A stretch of 10,001 nucleotides of DNA from Smithella sp. UBA2180 (lineage in GTDB: Bacteria > Desulfobacterota > Syntrophia > Syntrophales > Smithellaceae). The position numbers and the translations under genes are program-made. Shown here one piece after another: positions 1 to 6,207 of the stretch. The notes under the pieces were generated by a model. That model made no database searches and was not told the DNA's origin. It was given only the letters and a program-made list of their open reading frames with translations. Every line of letters begins with the position of its first letter. Positions within the stretch are counted from its first letter, which is position 1. The stretch lies in assembly GCA_002327415.1 (NCBI GenBank), contig DCVU01000123.1, forward strand, positions 260 to 10,260, written 5' to 3'.

Positions 1-28
1 AAAAGCGCAGAAAATAATTTCTAACTTA

Positions 29-1084
29 CTAAAACACTTTCCAGTAGGGACGAATTCTGGAAATAACTTTATTAATCAATTGTTCAGTTTCTTCATCGGC
101 TTCTTTTTCAAAGTGAGAGAGCCTCTCTTCTGATACATGTGTTTCGTCAAGCATCTCTTCCAAAACAGCCTTTACCGATCTGGTTAATCCAACGACGTGA
201 TAACCGCCTTCCAGCACGGCCACAAAACGTCCCTGACAACAGGTTTCGGCAATATTAAGTAATATGCGTGCCATGGCTGCAAACCCTTCCGGTGTTACGC
301 GCATTCCGCCCAGCGGATCTTGAAAATGGGTATCAAAACCAGCGGACAACAAAACCAGTTCCGGTTTAAACTCCAAAGCTACCGGCTGTAAAACTTTGCG
401 AAATATTTTTACAAAGGCAGCATCACCAGCACCTTCCCGTAACGGAACATTGATTGTGTAACCTTCTCCCTCGCCCTGGCCAAACTCTTCCAAACTTCCC
501 GTTCCAGGATAATAAGGATATTGGTGAGTTGAAAAATATAAGATTCGCGGATCTCTGTAAAAACTGTGCTGGGTGCCGTTGCCGTGATGCAAATCCCAGT
601 CTACGATCAATATTTTTTTTAAGTCGTATTTTAATATGGCATGCATTGCCCCAATGGCAATATTGTTAAATACACAAAAGCCGGCGGCGGTATCTTTTTC
701 CGCATGATGCCCCGGAGGACGTACAAACGCAAAGGCATTATCTACTTCACCCTTAATTACGCTATCAATGGCATTAAAAACACCGCCAACTGCCAGCTTC
801 GCAATTTCATAAGTTTCGGGCGATGTAGCAGTGTCGGAATCGAGATATACACTGCGTTGCCCCGCAGTACTGGCAATAAACTTAACATAAGAAGGTGAAT
901 GGATGGTTTCAATCTCTTTGTGAGTGGCTTCACGCGGTTCTATGTGAGAGAATTTCCAATCCATCAAAGGATTTTCCACCATTTCATAAATTGCGGCCAG
1001 CCTTTCCGGACTTTCCGGATGGGCAAATCCAGCCGAATGTTGTAAGTATCGGGTGTCTTTGACAATACCTGTTTTTCTGGACAA
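29..1084 (-). CDS. Histone deacetylase family protein (AcuC/class II-like)
   Basis: Zinc-dependent deacetylase of the arginase/deacetylase fold. Known family members remove acetyl groups from protein lysines, acetylpolyamines or related substrates in the cytoplasm; the substrate here is unknown. Numbered from the upstream GTG at 1090, the His pair is in RPPGHHAE (H128, H129). The zinc ligands are D166 and H168 in DWDLHHGNG and D253 in AGFDTH, and the transition-state Tyr is Y297 in LEGGY. All catalytic residues are present, so the enzyme should be active. The N-terminal HPESPERL motif is typical of the family, and the length of about 350 residues is normal. I place the start at TTG 1084 (351 residues) because AAGAAGG at 1096-1090 runs into the GTG at 1090 but sits 5 nt before this TTG. 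There is no signal peptide. It follows the ompA-like gene's terminator, so it is probably transcribed separately. Family call is very sure; substrate is not. Confidence 0.93.
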   Translation of the reverse strand: MSRKTGIVKDTRYLQHSAGFAHPESPERLAAIYEMVENPLMDWKFSHIEPREATHKEIETIHSPSYVKFIASTAGQRSVYLDSDTATSPETYEIAKLAVGGVFNAIDSVIKGEVDNAFAFVRPPGHHAEKDTAAGFCVFNNIAIGAMHAILKYDLKKILIVDWDLHHGNGTQHSFYRDPRILYFSTHQYPYYPGTGSLEEFGQGEGEGYTINVPLREGAGDAAFVKIFRKVLQPVALEFKPELVLLSAGFDTHFQDPLGGMRVTPEGFAAMARILLNIAETCCQGRFVAVLEGGYHVVGLTRSVKAVLEEMLDETHVSEERLSHFEKEADEETEQLINKVISRIRPYWKVF

Positions 1085-1089
1085 GTACA

Positions 1090-1096
1090 CCTTCTT
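1090..1096 (-). promoter_or_regulatory. Ribosome binding site that decides the deacetylase start
   Basis: On the minus strand AAGAAGG ends at 1090, with zero spacing to the GTG codon at 1090-1088 and 5 nt to TTG at 1084-1082. This favours the TTG start, giving a protein that begins MSRKTG. A TATAGT hexamer lies about 35 nt upstream on the same strand, but no convincing -35 partner was seen. Confidence 0.5.
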
Positions 1097-1200
1097 TCAA
1101 ACTATCAATTCAACACTATAGCTCGTCTATCATAAATGACTTTAAAGAGCAAAATATTTCCCTAAATATTAAAGGTCTGTTTTCAGCATGAGGGCATCTC

Positions 1201-1240
1201 AAGAAAAAGGCTCCATAAACGTGTAGCGGTTATGGAGCCT
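1201..1240 (-). terminator. Rho-independent terminator of the downstream ompA-like gene
   Basis: GGCTCCATAA (1209-1218) and TTATGGAGCC (1230-1239) form a perfect 10-bp stem with an 11-nt loop. On the minus strand the stem is followed by five T's, a C and two T's (1208-1201). It lies 35 nt after the stop codon of the OmpA-like gene ending at 1275, and separates that gene from the deacetylase gene. Confidence 0.85.
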
Positions 1241-1274
1241 CCGTATTTTCATAAATTTGAAACTGATTACAAAA

Positions 1275-1766
1275 TTAATTTTTCTTTATCGCTTTGATGA
1301 CAGCCTGAACTCTGCGGTTCTTCTGCCGGCCTTCCTCGGTGCTATTGCTGGCAATAGGCTTGGTCAGTCCATAACCTACGGCGCTTAGTCGGGATGCCTT
1401 GATTCCAAAGTTGTTGATCAGGTATTGCCGGACGCTGTTGGCACGGGCTTCAGAAAGTTTTTGATTAAATTCTGCTGTGTTGACATTGTCTGTATGGCCT
1501 TCGATCACCGCGTTAGTCTTGGGATAATTTTTCATGAAATCAGCAACTTTCTTAATTTCATTATGATATTTTTCTTTGACAACAGCCTTGTTGGTATCGA
1601 ATTCTACATTAAGTGCGATGGTGAGGATGGTTTCACAGCCGGGACAGTCACTAATACTCTTATCCACAACCAATTCGGGTAAACCACCGGCCCTTGTTTC
1701 CGCCTGCGTTGCCGTAACAAAAGCTGCCAACATCATGATAACAACTAAAATTCCAATTTTTTTCAT
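1275..1766 (-). CDS. OmpA-C-like peptidoglycan-binding protein, copy 1
   Basis: Exported 163-residue protein predicted to bind peptidoglycan non-covalently. Residues 1-22 form a Sec signal peptide (MKKIG, hydrophobic stretch, cleavage near TQA/ET), with no lipobox cysteine. The OmpA C-terminal domain spans about 47-160. D93 of GHTDN and R108 of the LSEARANSV motif are 15 residues apart, the same spacing as the diaminopimelate-binding Asp and Arg of E. coli OmpA. A typical GRQKNRRV motif ends the domain. A CPGC pair at 41-44 could form a disulfide. There is no N-terminal beta-barrel, so it is a soluble periplasmic or surface-associated member rather than a classic OmpA. Start ATG 1766 is preceded by AAAGGAG with 6-nt spacing. 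It has its own promoter and terminator and is a tandem paralogue of the gene ending at 2051. Function beyond wall binding is unknown. Confidence 0.93.
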   Translation of the reverse strand: MKKIGILVVIMMLAAFVTATQAETRAGGLPELVVDKSISDCPGCETILTIALNVEFDTNKAVVKEKYHNEIKKVADFMKNYPKTNAVIEGHTDNVNTAEFNQKLSEARANSVRQYLINNFGIKASRLSAVGYGLTKPIASNSTEEGRQKNRRVQAVIKAIKKN

Positions 1767-1798
1767 AAAATTCTCCTTTCGTTCTGACTTTGATAAAT
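1744..1798 (-). repeat. Duplicated leader/start block, copy 1
   Basis: A 55-nt block identical by eye to 2592-2646. It covers the first seven codons or so of the ompA-like gene, its AAAGGAG ribosome binding site (1779-1773) and about 32 nt of 5' untranslated leader. Coding regions beyond it have diverged much more, so the leader appears selectively conserved or recently converted. Confidence 0.85.
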
Positions 1799-1858
1799 TG
1801 ATTTTTTGGAAAAAACATTAACTCTTAAAGAATAACGACATCTCTATTAACTTGTGTT

Positions 1859-1887
1859 AAAATATTAAAATAAATCATTAATGTCAA
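1859..1887 (-). promoter_or_regulatory. Sigma-70-type promoter for ompA-like copy 1
   Basis: Minus strand TTGACA (1887-1882), a 17-nt spacer and TATTTT (1864-1859) give a perfect -35 and a good -10. The predicted transcript would carry a leader of roughly 85 nt before ATG 1766. The -35 and most of the spacer match the promoter of copy 2. Confidence 0.75.
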
Positions 1888-1976
1888 AGGTATTTTTATC
1901 ATTTGTTAATAACTTCTGATTGTTTTATTACGTAATTATCATATTAGAAGGTCATTCTTTGTGCATAGAGCATCCC

Positions 1977-2016
1977 AAGAAAAAGGTTCCACAACCTTAC
2001 AGCAGTCATGGAACCT
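1977..2016 (-). terminator. Rho-independent terminator of ompA-like copy 2
   Basis: AGGTTCCA (1984-1991) pairs perfectly with TGGAACCT (2009-2016) across a 17-nt loop. On the minus strand the stem runs into five T's, a C and TT. It lies 34 nt beyond the stop of the gene ending at 2051. The tail after the stem (CATCCCAAG on the plus strand) resembles that of the terminator at 1201-1240, so the terminator was duplicated with the gene. Confidence 0.8.
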
Positions 2017-2050
2017 CAAGTCTTTTCAAAATTCTGAAACTGTTTAAAAC

Positions 2051-2614
2051 TTATTTGTATACTGTCCTTGTCGCTTCCATGACAGCTTCAACTCTGCGGT
2101 TCTTCTGGCGGCCTTCCTCGGTGTCATTGCTGGCAACAGGTTTAGTCAGCCCATACCCGACAGCGGTCAGACGGGACCCGTTAATTCCGAATTTATCAAT
2201 AAGATATTGACGAACACTGTTAGCGCGTTTTTCGGATAATTTCTGATTGTAGGCTGCACTGGCAATATTGTCAGTATGACCTCCAATTTCAGCGGTTATA
2301 TCTGGAAACTCTTTCATGAAATCTGCCACTCTCTTGATTTCATCATTATATGTTTCCTTGACAACTGCTTTGTTGGTGTCGAATTGCACATTCAGCGTTA
2401 TGGTGACTTTCTCCTTCACTGGAGCCTGGGGTGGAACAGGAGCGGGTTCAGCTACTGGTTTTGCGCAGCATTCAGGAAAGAGACGACAGTCACACGTTTT
2501 AATCGCTGGATCAATAGTAAGTTCCGGTAAACCACCGGCCCTCACTTCTGCCTGCACTGCCGTGACTACAGCCATTAGCATTATTATAATCACTAAAATT
2601 CCAATTTTTTTCAT
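2051..2614 (-). CDS. OmpA-C-like peptidoglycan-binding protein, copy 2 with Cys/Pro linker
   Basis: Exported 187-residue paralogue of the protein encoded at 1275-1766. The signal peptide is residues 1-22 (cleavage near VQA/EV). Residues 41-50 hold four cysteines (CDC, then CC), followed by a proline/alanine/valine-rich linker at about 52-68. The OmpA C-terminal domain spans about 69-182. D115 of GGHTDN and R130 of LSEKRANSV keep the 15-residue spacing of the peptidoglycan-contacting pair in OmpA, and GRQKNRRV is conserved. The linker and cysteines are the main difference from copy 1, which has only CPGC in this place. They could space the domain from a partner or form disulfides. Start ATG 2614 has AAAGGAG with 6-nt spacing. 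It has its own promoter and terminator, divergent from tatA. Confidence 0.93.
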   Translation of the reverse strand: MKKIGILVIIIMLMAVVTAVQAEVRAGGLPELTIDPAIKTCDCRLFPECCAKPVAEPAPVPPQAPVKEKVTITLNVQFDTNKAVVKETYNDEIKRVADFMKEFPDITAEIGGHTDNIASAAYNQKLSEKRANSVRQYLIDKFGINGSRLTAVGYGLTKPVASNDTEEGRQKNRRVEAVMEATRTVYK

Positions 2615-2646
2615 AAAATTCTCCTTTCGTTCTGACTTTGATAAAT
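2592..2646 (-). repeat. Duplicated leader/start block, copy 2
   Basis: Identical by eye over 55 nt to 1744-1798. It contains the ribosome binding site, the ATG and the first codons of the second ompA-like gene, plus about 32 nt of leader. Confidence 0.85.
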
Positions 2647-2700
2647 GGATTTTTTGAAAAACAGTTTACATTTTAAATATATAATCTTAAAGTAATTATT

Positions 2701-2729
2701 TTGGTACTAAAATAAATTTTTTATGTCAA
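2701..2729 (-). promoter_or_regulatory. Probable promoter for ompA-like copy 2
   Basis: Minus strand TTGACA (2729-2724), then a 17-nt spacer ending ATTTATTTTAG and TACCAA (2706-2701). The -35 and spacer match the promoter of copy 1 (both read TTGACAT and ATTTATTTTA). The -10 is poorer (TACCAA against TATTTT), so this copy may be weaker. Confidence 0.55.
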
Positions 2730-2761
2730 TAGTTATCTTAATAATATGTTTGCAAAAAACA

Positions 2762-2789
2762 TTGACAAAAACGGGAATCAATATATAGG
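2762..2789 (+). promoter_or_regulatory. Sigma-70-type promoter for the tat/PBP operon
   Basis: TTGACA at 2762-2767 is followed after 16 nt by TATAGG (2784-2789), or after 18 nt by TAGGTA. It lies about 30 nt ahead of the tatA start. Its -35 is 32 nt from the -35 of the divergent ompA-like promoter, so the two could share regulatory sequence. GGGAG at 2804-2808 is the likely tatA ribosome binding site, with a longish spacing of 12 nt. Confidence 0.6.
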
Positions 2790-2820
2790 TATGCAAATAA
2801 TATGGGAGAATTAGTTATCA

Positions 2821-3099
2821 ATGTTTGGTATAGGAATGCAGGAGCTTATAATAATTGCAATAATTGCTCTAATTATTGTTGGGCCCAAAAAACTGCCTGA
2901 TCTGGCCAAAAGCCTGGGTAAAGGCTTTAACGAATTTAAAAAAGCAACGGAAGGTATTACCGAAGATTTAAAAGATGCCTTGAAGGACGATGAAAAGCCG
3001 AAGAACGACGATGGTTGGAAAGATTCTCTTTTAATGAAAAAGCCCGCTGCTGAAGAAACAAAAGCCGATTCGTCTGATAACATTCCCCCAAAACAATAA
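2821..3099 (+). CDS. tatA: Sec-independent protein translocase protein TatA
   Basis: Pore-forming component of the twin-arginine translocase, which exports folded proteins across the inner membrane. The 92-residue protein begins MFGIGMQEL. It has one membrane helix (about 7-20), the hinge GPKKLP (21-26) with the family's conserved Gly-Pro, and an amphipathic helix (about 25-45, including the FNEFKKA segment). A charged, disordered tail follows, ending in PPKQ. Length and architecture are normal for TatA/TatE. No separate tatB lies between it and tatC, so this protein may fill both TatA and TatB roles, as in minimal Tat systems, or tatB is elsewhere. It is first in a tatA-tatC-PBP1A operon with a 55-nt gap to tatC. 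Confidence 0.95.
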   Translation: MFGIGMQELIIIAIIALIIVGPKKLPDLAKSLGKGFNEFKKATEGITEDLKDALKDDEKPKNDDGWKDSLLMKKPAAEETKADSSDNIPPKQ

Positions 3100-3154
3100 A
3101 TTTCAAAATAAATCCCTTTCATTTTAAAGCTGAAAACAGGCAAAACTTCAAACT

Positions 3155-3928
3155 ATGGAAACAACGGAATCTACGGAAACTAACGAAGTGCACAAAATGT
3201 CTCTGACCGAACATTTGGTGGAGCTGCGCAAACGGCTCACCAACTCTTTAATTGCTCTCGGAATTGGTTTCGGCGTTTGCTATTATTATAAGGACTGGAT
3301 TTTCGATATAGTTACCAGACCACTCACCCAGGTTCTGCCTAAGAATAGTTATCTGATTTATACCGGTTTGACGGAAGCTTTCTTTACTTACATGAAGGTA
3401 GCTTTTTTTGCTTCTCTGATAATTACCAGTCCGTTTATTCTTTATCAGATATGGAAATTTATTGCGCCGGGATTATTGCCCAAAGAAAAAAAATATGTGG
3501 TTCCTTTTGTGATTTCTTCCACTTTTCTTTTTATAAGTGGTGTTTTATTCGGATATTTTGTCGCTCTGCCTCCCGCTTTTGAGTTTTTTGTTAGTTTTAA
3601 TAATAAATATTTGCAGGCGATGCTCTCTTTTAAAGATTATCTATCGCTTTTCGTAACATTCTTATTGGGATTTGGCGTGTCATTTGAATTACCAATATTT
3701 ATGTTCTTCCTGGCGAAACTGGGGATAGTAAATGCTAAAATGCTTTCCAAACAAAGAAGGTATGCTATCCTGATTATATTTGTGGTTGCCGCCATTTTAA
3801 CGCCGTCACCGGATGCTTTAAGCCAGATATTGATGGCCATCCCCTTGATGTTTCTTTATGAAGTGAGTATATTTGTGGTGAAATTTGCCGAAAAGAAAAA
3901 AGAAAATACTGAAACTGATGAAAAGTGA
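3155..3928 (+). CDS. tatC: Sec-independent protein translocase protein TatC
   Basis: Polytopic receptor of the twin-arginine translocase, which recognises RR signal peptides and recruits TatA. The 257 residues carry six membrane helices. Diagnostic residues are LVELRKRL (E23), PFILYQIWKF (93-102), PGLLPKEKK with E111 (matching the signal-peptide-binding Glu of E. coli TatC), FELP with E178, and TPSPDALSQ (216-224) before the last helix. All are intact, so it should be functional. The N-terminal 14 residues are Thr/Glu-rich, and ATG at 3197 (codon 15, MSLTEHL) is an alternative start. Neither start has a strong ribosome binding site, so translational coupling to tatA is possible. The lysine-rich C-terminus (about 245-257) is predicted cytoplasmic. 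Confidence 0.96.
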   Translation: METTESTETNEVHKMSLTEHLVELRKRLTNSLIALGIGFGVCYYYKDWIFDIVTRPLTQVLPKNSYLIYTGLTEAFFTYMKVAFFASLIITSPFILYQIWKFIAPGLLPKEKKYVVPFVISSTFLFISGVLFGYFVALPPAFEFFVSFNNKYLQAMLSFKDYLSLFVTFLLGFGVSFELPIFMFFLAKLGIVNAKMLSKQRRYAILIIFVVAAILTPSPDALSQILMAIPLMFLYEVSIFVVKFAEKKKENTETDEK

Positions 3929-3940
3929 TTGGTAAGAATT

Positions 3941-5974
3941 ATGCCGGTGTCCCGTAAAAGATCAAAGTATAAAAATAATGGAGAAATCAAGAAACTTTCC
4001 ACACTTTTTAATCTTTTTCTGGGTATAATTATTTGTGTTCTGCTCGTAACAGTTGGCGGGACTGCTACCTACTATGCCTTGACCCTGGATTTGCCGGGTA
4101 TTGACGCGCTCAAGGATTATCGACCAAGTATAGCCTCCCGTGTTTATGATGACAACAATGAACTCATTGATGAATTTTTCCTGGAAGACCGGAAGGTTGT
4201 CAAGATCGCCGAAATTCCGAAGATAGTCCGCTATGCTTTTGTTGCCTCGGAAGACTCCCGCTTCTATCAGCATACAGGTCTGGACATACAAAGCATTTTT
4301 CGTGCAACGCTGAAAAATGTTGAGGCAGGGCATATCGTCCAGGGTGGCAGCACTATTACACAACAAGTAGCCAAGATGATGTACCTCTCGCCTGAAAAAA
4401 AATATACACGTAAAATTAAAGAAGCAATTCTTGCTTACAAAATTGATAAATATCTGAACAAAGATGAAATTCTAAATTTATATTTAAACCAAATTTATTT
4501 AGGACATGGCACTTATGGAATAGAATCGGCATCACTGGGTTACTTCGGTAAGAGCGCCAAGGACCTGAAGTTGCATGAGGCGGCCCTGCTTGCCGGCTTA
4601 CCGAAAGCTCCAACCAACTATTCTCCCTTTCTTCATTATGAAAAAGCAAAAGAAAGACAATTATATGTTCTTACACGCATGATGGAAGACGGCTATATTT
4701 CGCAGGAAGAAATGAAGAAGGCATCAGCTGCTCCTTTGAAATTACGGCCGATCAGACCCAAAGATAAAGTTGCCGCTTATTTTGTAGAAACCGTCCGCCG
4801 CTATGTACAGGAAAAATATGGCGCGGATGTCCTTTATAAAGAAGGCCTTTCCATCTATACGACTTTGAATTTGTCCGCGCAAAAATACGCGCGTGACGCT
4901 GTGGAAAAAGGTTTGGCAGAACTGGAAGACAGAGAACAATATAAACGTGGACTTGTGCAGGGCGCGCTTTTTTGCATGGATGTAAAAACAGGCGCTATTC
5001 GTGCGATGGTTGGAGGACGTGATTTTAACAAAAGTGAATTCAACCGTGCAATGCAATCCCGCAGACAGCCCGGCTCCGCTTTTAAACCGCTGATCTACAC
5101 GGCAGCCTTTGATAAAGGGTTTAATCCATCGTCAAGGTTTATTGATTCTCCCATTGCCTTGGAAGATCCGTCTCAGGAAGGTGGCCTTTGGAAACCGAAA
5201 AACTTTGATGGAAAATTCCTGGGACCGATTACCATGAGGACCGGGCTTGTTCAGTCACGCAACATTGTAACAATAAAGATTCTGCAGGAAATCGGTGTGG
5301 ATTACGCAGTATCATATGCTACGAATATGGGGATTACTTCTCCTTTATCGCGTAATTTAGCGCTGGCATTAGGTGTATCGGGGGTAACTTTGCAGGAACT
5401 GGTTCAGGCCTACGATGTTCTGGCTAATCAGGGCCAGAAAGTAACACCTTATTTCATTAAAAAAATTGTTGACCGTACCGGTAATGTTTTTGAAGAAACT
5501 AAAGTTCAGTCGGAACAGGTTATTGATCCCCGCATCGCTTTCATGACTACTTATGTTATGCAGGATGTTGTCATAAGCGGTACCGGCACGCGGGTTAAAA
5601 GCATCGGAAGGCCTGTTGCTGCGAAGACTGGAACGACAAATGACATGCGCGACGCCTGGTTTATCGGTTCTACTCCTTCACTGATTGCCGGAGTTTGGGT
5701 CGGTTTTGATCAGGAAGCATCTTTGGGAAATCAAGAAGTGGGAGGAAGAGCGGCAGCCCCTGTTTGGCTTTACTTTATGGAAAAGTTTTTGCAGAACACA
5801 CCGGTGGAATCTTTTCCCATTCCGCAGGGCATTGTTTTTGTGAAGGTTAACTCTCAAACGGGAAAACCGGCTGGCGTTTTGGAAAAGGGAATTAACGAAG
5901 CATTTCTGGAAGGCGCCTTGCCAAAAGATCGAGCCGGCGGCATGGGCGAAGAAAAAGGAGATTTGTTCAGATAA
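3941..5974 (+). CDS. mrcA: Penicillin-binding protein 1A (bifunctional transglycosylase/transpeptidase)
   Basis: Class A PBP that polymerises lipid II and cross-links peptide stems in the periplasm. It is a 677-residue type II membrane protein from ATG 3941, chosen because GGTAAG lies 4 nt upstream; an in-frame TTG at 3929, right after the tatC stop, would add four residues. In that longer numbering the anchor helix is about 27-50. The GT51 domain is about 75-235, with catalytic Glu in EDSRFYQH (108-115), QGGSTITQQ (138-146), KIKEAILA (163-170) and NLYLNQIYLGHGTYG (183-197). The transpeptidase domain holds SAFK (S383, K386), SRN (443-445) and KTGT (566-569). Every motif is intact. The linker between domains (about 240-340) is short, leaving no room for the OB-type insertion found in E. 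coli PBP1A (850 residues). It sits 12 nt after tatC, implying co-transcription. Family call is sure; assignment to mrcA rather than another class A PBP is by similarity. Confidence 0.93.
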   Translation: MPVSRKRSKYKNNGEIKKLSTLFNLFLGIIICVLLVTVGGTATYYALTLDLPGIDALKDYRPSIASRVYDDNNELIDEFFLEDRKVVKIAEIPKIVRYAFVASEDSRFYQHTGLDIQSIFRATLKNVEAGHIVQGGSTITQQVAKMMYLSPEKKYTRKIKEAILAYKIDKYLNKDEILNLYLNQIYLGHGTYGIESASLGYFGKSAKDLKLHEAALLAGLPKAPTNYSPFLHYEKAKERQLYVLTRMMEDGYISQEEMKKASAAPLKLRPIRPKDKVAAYFVETVRRYVQEKYGADVLYKEGLSIYTTLNLSAQKYARDAVEKGLAELEDREQYKRGLVQGALFCMDVKTGAIRAMVGGRDFNKSEFNRAMQSRRQPGSAFKPLIYTAAFDKGFNPSSRFIDSPIALEDPSQEGGLWKPKNFDGKFLGPITMRTGLVQSRNIVTIKILQEIGVDYAVSYATNMGITSPLSRNLALALGVSGVTLQELVQAYDVLANQGQKVTPYFIKKIVDRTGNVFEETKVQSEQVIDPRIAFMTTYVMQDVVISGTGTRVKSIGRPVAAKTGTTNDMRDAWFIGSTPSLIAGVWVGFDQEASLGNQEVGGRAAAPVWLYFMEKFLQNTPVESFPIPQGIVFVKVNSQTGKPAGVLEKGINEAFLEGALPKDRAGGMGEEKGDLFR

Positions 5975-6023
5975 AAAATCAGAAGTTTATAAAGCCTTAA
6001 ATGATAATTGCTGTTTGCCTTCA

Positions 6024-6132
6024 TTATCTTGGATTGAGCGTTGGCCGGGCAGGCATTGGCGGTAACTGAGGCATATTAGGCTGCGTCGGCTTTGCTTGCG
6101 GTTGCAATGATGGTGGAATAACTTGTCTAAAT
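6024..6132 (-). pseudogene. Possible C-terminal remnant of a proline-rich protein
   Basis: Reading the minus strand, a frame ending at TAA (6026-6024) encodes a proline-rich tail that contains FRQVIPPSLQPQ, QPNMPQLPPMPARP and a final NPR. The frame is open back to a stop near 6190 and has no start of its own. Such a biased, repeat-free Pro/Gln tail is unusual by chance, so it may be the end of a gene cut when the neighbouring RHS fragment arrived. It overlaps the last bases of an RHS-like frame on the plus strand, so the exact edge is unclear. Alternatively it is noncoding and the Pro content is accidental. The rest of 5975-6207 shows no other gene and no clear terminator for the penicillin-binding protein gene. 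Confidence 0.25.
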
Positions 6133-6207
6133 GTCGAATCAGGCAAGGATACATATACAGATCCGGAAACTAAAGTATGGCTATACGGCTACGATGCCAA
6201 CAATCGA

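Noticed and set aside
641..898. Plus-strand open frame of 85 codons opposite the deacetylase
   Set aside because: It lies wholly inside a deacetylase gene with intact catalytic motifs and encodes a low-complexity, unrecognisable product.
1110..1200. Promoter for the deacetylase gene (TATAGT on the minus strand near 1119)
   Set aside because: No -35 hexamer at acceptable spacing was seen, so it is not listed as a feature.
2316..2657. Plus-strand open frame of 113 codons opposite the second ompA-like gene
   Set aside because: It is the shadow of a clear signal-peptide-bearing gene; a similar mirror frame occurs opposite copy 1 because the two genes are homologous.
2811..3143. Minus-strand open frame of 110 codons over tatA
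   Set aside because: tatA is unmistakable on the plus strand, and the minus frame has no family features.
5975..6023. Terminator after the penicillin-binding protein gene
   Set aside because: Only weak complementarity (AAGCC with nearby GGC) and no T tract after a stem were found.
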